From: Streptomyces sp. NP-1717
GTDB lineage: Bacteria; Actinomycetota; Actinomycetes; Streptomycetales; Streptomycetaceae
Length of the DNA: 64,000 nucleotides
Assembly (NCBI RefSeq): GCF_022695985.1
Contig: NZ_JAAPBF010000004.1
Coordinates: 31,240 to 95,239, forward strand
Direction of reading: 5' to 3'
Shown one piece after another: positions 61,966 to 64,000 of the stretch; positions within the stretch are counted from its first letter, which is position 1, and every line of letters starts with the position of its first letter. The notes below the pieces were generated by a model. That model ran no database searches. It was not told the origin of the DNA and saw only the letters and a program-made list of their open reading frames with translations. A program made the translations under genes and the position numbers.

Positions 61966-62922
61966 ATGCCGCGTACAGTTTCGGACATGCCCGCTGTTGC
62001 ACTGGCCGTCACCGACGGCATGCTCCACTACGAACTGTCCGTGGCCGTCGAGGTCTTCGGAGCCGACCTGACCCACATCGTGGACCCCTGGTACGACTTC
62101 TCCCTCTGCGGGAGCGGTCCGGTGCACGTCGGCCGCTTCCGCCTGGAACCCGACCACGGACTCGACCACCTCGCGCACGCGGACACAGTGATCGTCCCTG
62201 GCTGGGCCGACACCGACCGCGACCCGCCCGCCGAGCTGGTCGAGGCGGTGCGTGCGGCCCACGCGGCCGGTGCCCGCGTGGCCTCACTGTGCACGGGCGC
62301 CTTCGTCCTGGGCGCGGCAGGACTGCTCGACGGCAGGCGCGCCACCACACACTGGGCCCACACGCGGGAACTGGCCCGACGCCACCCGGCGGCCACCGTC
62401 GATCCGGACGTCCTGTACGTCGACGACGGCGACGTCCTCACCTCCGCGGGCAAGGCCGCCGCCATGGACCTGTGCCTGCACCTGGTCCGCCTCGACCACG
62501 GCTCGGCCGACGCCAACAAGATCGCCCGACGCCTGGTCGTCCCACCCCACCGCGACGGCGGCCAAGCCCAGTTCATCGCCACCCCCCTCCCCGCCCCAGG
62601 CAACCACCCGCTGGGCGAGCTCTTCCCATGGGCGCTGGAGCGGCTGGACCAGCCGCTGACCGTGGAGGACCTGGCCCGCCGGGCCCGCATGAGCTCACGC
62701 CACCTCGGCCGCCACTTCAAGCGCCTCACCGGCACCACGCCACTGCAATGGCTCCACACCCAGCGCATCCGCCACGCCCAGGAACTGCTGGAGACCACCG
62801 ACGCCACCGTGGACACCATCGCCGCAGCCACCGGCATGGGCACCGCCATCACCTTGCGCCGCCACTTCCACCGCAGCGTCGGCGTCCCACCCGACGCCTA
62901 CCGCCGCACCTTCCGTCCCTGA
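61966..62922 (+). CDS. AraC-family regulator with DJ-1/PfpI-like domain (FtrA type)
   Basis: The 318-residue protein has an N-terminal class I amidotransferase-like domain (residues 8-185, with VASLCTGAFVLGAAGLLDGR and the pseudo-nucleophile Cys in SLCTG) and a C-terminal double helix-turn-helix (LTVEDLARRARMSSRHLGRH, TVDTIAAATGMGTAITLRRH). This is the FtrA/GlxA layout. An ATG at 61987 is an alternative start. It likely activates or represses the divergent dehydrogenase gene. Confidence 0.92.
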   Translation: MPRTVSDMPAVALAVTDGMLHYELSVAVEVFGADLTHIVDPWYDFSLCGSGPVHVGRFRLEPDHGLDHLAHADTVIVPGWADTDRDPPAELVEAVRAAHAAGARVASLCTGAFVLGAAGLLDGRRATTHWAHTRELARRHPAATVDPDVLYVDDGDVLTSAGKAAAMDLCLHLVRLDHGSADANKIARRLVVPPHRDGGQAQFIATPLPAPGNHPLGELFPWALERLDQPLTVEDLARRARMSSRHLGRHFKRLTGTTPLQWLHTQRIRHAQELLETTDATVDTIAAATGMGTAITLRRHFHRSVGVPPDAYRRTFRP

Positions 62923-63253
62923 CTGAAGGAGTAGTTCCAAGACCCCGGCGGCCAATCGAACAGCGCCAAGGCACGGTGCCGTCCGAAATGGTGATTGAAG
63001 GCTGCCAAACTCGCGAAAATCGCCAACACGGCCGCCATGGAGCATTTCAGGACGATCGAGCGAGAGCTGCTATGAAGATCAACAGTCACGGAGCGTGGAT
63101 GCTCCACAGAAGTTGAGCCAGAACCCGTTCTCACGAACAGAGCCACAAGGACCTTCGCACATGGGGGACCTGGCGGTCGGCCTCGACAACGACACTCGGT
63201 GGAGCGACATGTAGGAGCGGGCCGCCGACGAATCCACCGACTACGTCTCAGAG
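62923..63253. other. Intergenic stretch with second copy of a 16-base repeat
   Basis: A short frame ending TAAMEHFRTIERELL (stop near 63,077) looks coding-like but has no start. CACAGAAGTTGAGCCA lies at 63105-63120. Nothing else is recognised. Confidence 0.4.
63105..63120 (+). repeat. 16-base direct repeat, copy 2
   Basis: Exact copy of the sequence at 60689-60704 in the same orientation. Confidence 0.5.
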
Positions 63254-63823
63254 GTGCGCAGAGTGATCGAGCAGGGGCTTGTCCGACGTCCTCCGGTGAC
63301 CAGGGCGCCTCCGCGCCGGCTCTGGTGCTCGTCCTCTCTCCCGGACGGCCAGGAGCTCACCGCCCGGTTCTGGTCCAGACGCCAACTGTTCAACGGGTGG
63401 GCGTACTTGGTTGGTCTGCCGGTCCACAGCAACAGCCTGGACGGGGCCGTGGAGGCGTCGGAGTACCGGGCGCGCGTCCGGGCGTTCGACGGGTGTCTGG
63501 CGTCTCGTACGACGCCGTTCCGACCGAGCGCTGCCGCCGCCTTCGCCGGTACGCGAGGCCCTGGGCCTCGTCAGCCGTCCGGCTGGGTCACCGTGAGCGC
63601 GGGCGGGAGCCGCGGTGCCGGCAGCCGGACCGTGCTCCACGCCCAGGACTGCGTCGAAGCCCCGCCGCCCGTGCACGTGTTGTCTCTGGAAGAGGCCCTG
63701 AACGTTGCGGAACGACCCGCCACTCGGCTCTGCGTGCTGTGCTGTGCGGCTCAGGAACTAAAGCCCATGCTGCGCGGGTTCGACCACATCGGCGCGAAAC
63801 TGAATCTCCACCCGTTCGAGTGA
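63254..63823 (+). CDS. DUF6233-like protein with a frame-shifted middle
   Basis: The 189-residue frame from GTG 63254 has LPDGQELTARFWSRRQLFNG with AYLVGLPVHSNSLDGAVEAS in the first half and SGWVTVSAGGSRGAGSRTVL, HAQDCVEAPP, LCVLCCAAQELKPMLRGFDH in the second. The Cys/His pattern of the end is that of DUF6233 proteins, abundant in Streptomyces. Between about 63,490 and 63,575 the protein-like sequence is in other frames (GVSYDAVPTERCRRLR, then VREALGLVSR), so compensating indels seem to have scrambled about 27 residues without creating a stop. A TAG lies in frame upstream, so the N-terminus may also be incomplete. Confidence 0.6.
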   Translation: MRRVIEQGLVRRPPVTRAPPRRLWCSSSLPDGQELTARFWSRRQLFNGWAYLVGLPVHSNSLDGAVEASEYRARVRAFDGCLASRTTPFRPSAAAAFAGTRGPGPRQPSGWVTVSAGGSRGAGSRTVLHAQDCVEAPPPVHVLSLEEALNVAERPATRLCVLCCAAQELKPMLRGFDHIGAKLNLHPFE

Positions 63824-63853
63824 GGGAGTTCCGGTGCTGCCCATCTAGGGGTG

Positions 63854-64000
63854 TCTTGTCGATCAGGCCGGATCAGGGAGCGGGGTCTGGTGCGTGCGAT
63901 CGCAAGGCGGAGGAGGGAGGCATGGCGGAGCCATGCCTCCCTCCTGCGCTGTCAACGCGGCGAACGTGCGTGCCAGGGACCGCGAGCCCGGCAAGATCGG
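63854..64000. mobile_element. Probable insertion-sequence end at the window edge
   Basis: GTGTCTTGTCGATCAGGCC near 63,850 resembles the terminal sequence of IS elements common in Streptomyces, and the following 100 bases hold a strong hairpin but no gene. The element would continue beyond the window, so the assignment is tentative. Confidence 0.3.
63911..63945. repeat. Perfect 16-bp hairpin
   Basis: AGGAGGGAGGCATGGC (63911-63926) and GCCATGCCTCCCTCCT (63930-63945) pair perfectly around GGA. It may be a transcription stop protecting the adjoining IS from outside transcription, or simply a terminator. Confidence 0.55.

Noticed and set aside
1..64000. CRISPR array or rRNA operon
   Set aside because: No regularly spaced direct repeats and no rRNA-like conserved stretches were seen anywhere in the window.

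Overview
The base composition (about 70% G+C), GTG and TTG starts, GTGA/ATGA gene overlaps and gene families (DUF574 methyltransferase, XRE-DUF5753, DUF6233, DUF6221, replication-relaxation protein, SapA-like protein) point to a Streptomyces or close relative. The density of broken insertion sequences and orphan fragments suggests an accessory, possibly arm-like part of the chromosome. No rRNA, tRNA or CRISPR array was seen.

1-12,400 is a scrapyard of mobile-element debris (Nudix, CitMHS, IstB, replication-relaxation, IS982/IS5-like, helicase-associated and IS701 remnants) holding a few intact genes: a low-GC orphan at 992, a Trypco2 plus trypsin-like protease pair (3917-6635), an XRE-DUF5753 regulator with a DUF574 methyltransferase, and a deoxyribosyltransferase-like small protein. 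12,400-18,237 carries a CHAT-domain protease, a large pentapeptide-repeat membrane protein and an alpha/beta hydrolase.

18,877-33,747 is a coherent alpha-mannan utilisation locus made of two divergent operons. On the minus strand are mannose-6-phosphate isomerase, ROK kinase, LacI regulator and GH38 alpha-mannosidase. On the plus strand are a Tat-type lipoprotein sugar-binding protein, two ABC permeases, a secreted GH76 alpha-1,6-mannanase and a second GH38. Two palindromic LacI-type sites with a central CG lie between them. The likely flow is extracellular backbone cleavage, ABC import, intracellular trimming to mannose, phosphorylation and isomerisation to fructose-6-phosphate.

33,762-44,176 is the most interesting region: an apparently single minus-strand operon that looks like an unusual RiPP pathway. 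It starts with an unlisted 46-residue acidic precursor-like peptide, followed by a PEP-utilising (PpdK-like) protein without most of its ATP-grasp domain, an ABC ATPase and two ABC-2 permeases, a B12-type radical SAM RiPP maturase of the CX7CX2C class, a nucleotidyltransferase, and a 737-residue protein ending in a cyclophilin domain. Most junctions overlap by 4 to 14 bases. A metallo-beta-lactamase-fold hydrolase and a dual-specificity phosphatase diverge from it.

45,555-64,000 is again mosaic: an IS5-family element with 12-bp terminal repeats and frameshifts, ThpR, an orphan Imm21, a SapA-like secreted protein, a truncated IS481, a fabF/tetR divergent pair with two perfect 15-bp operators, a second pentapeptide protein, a RelE-type toxin-antitoxin pair, a HIT protein, an integrase pseudogene, and ordinary regulator/enzyme pairs up to a frame-disturbed DUF6233 gene and what looks like an IS end at the right edge. 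Single-base frameshifts recur in many of the remnants.
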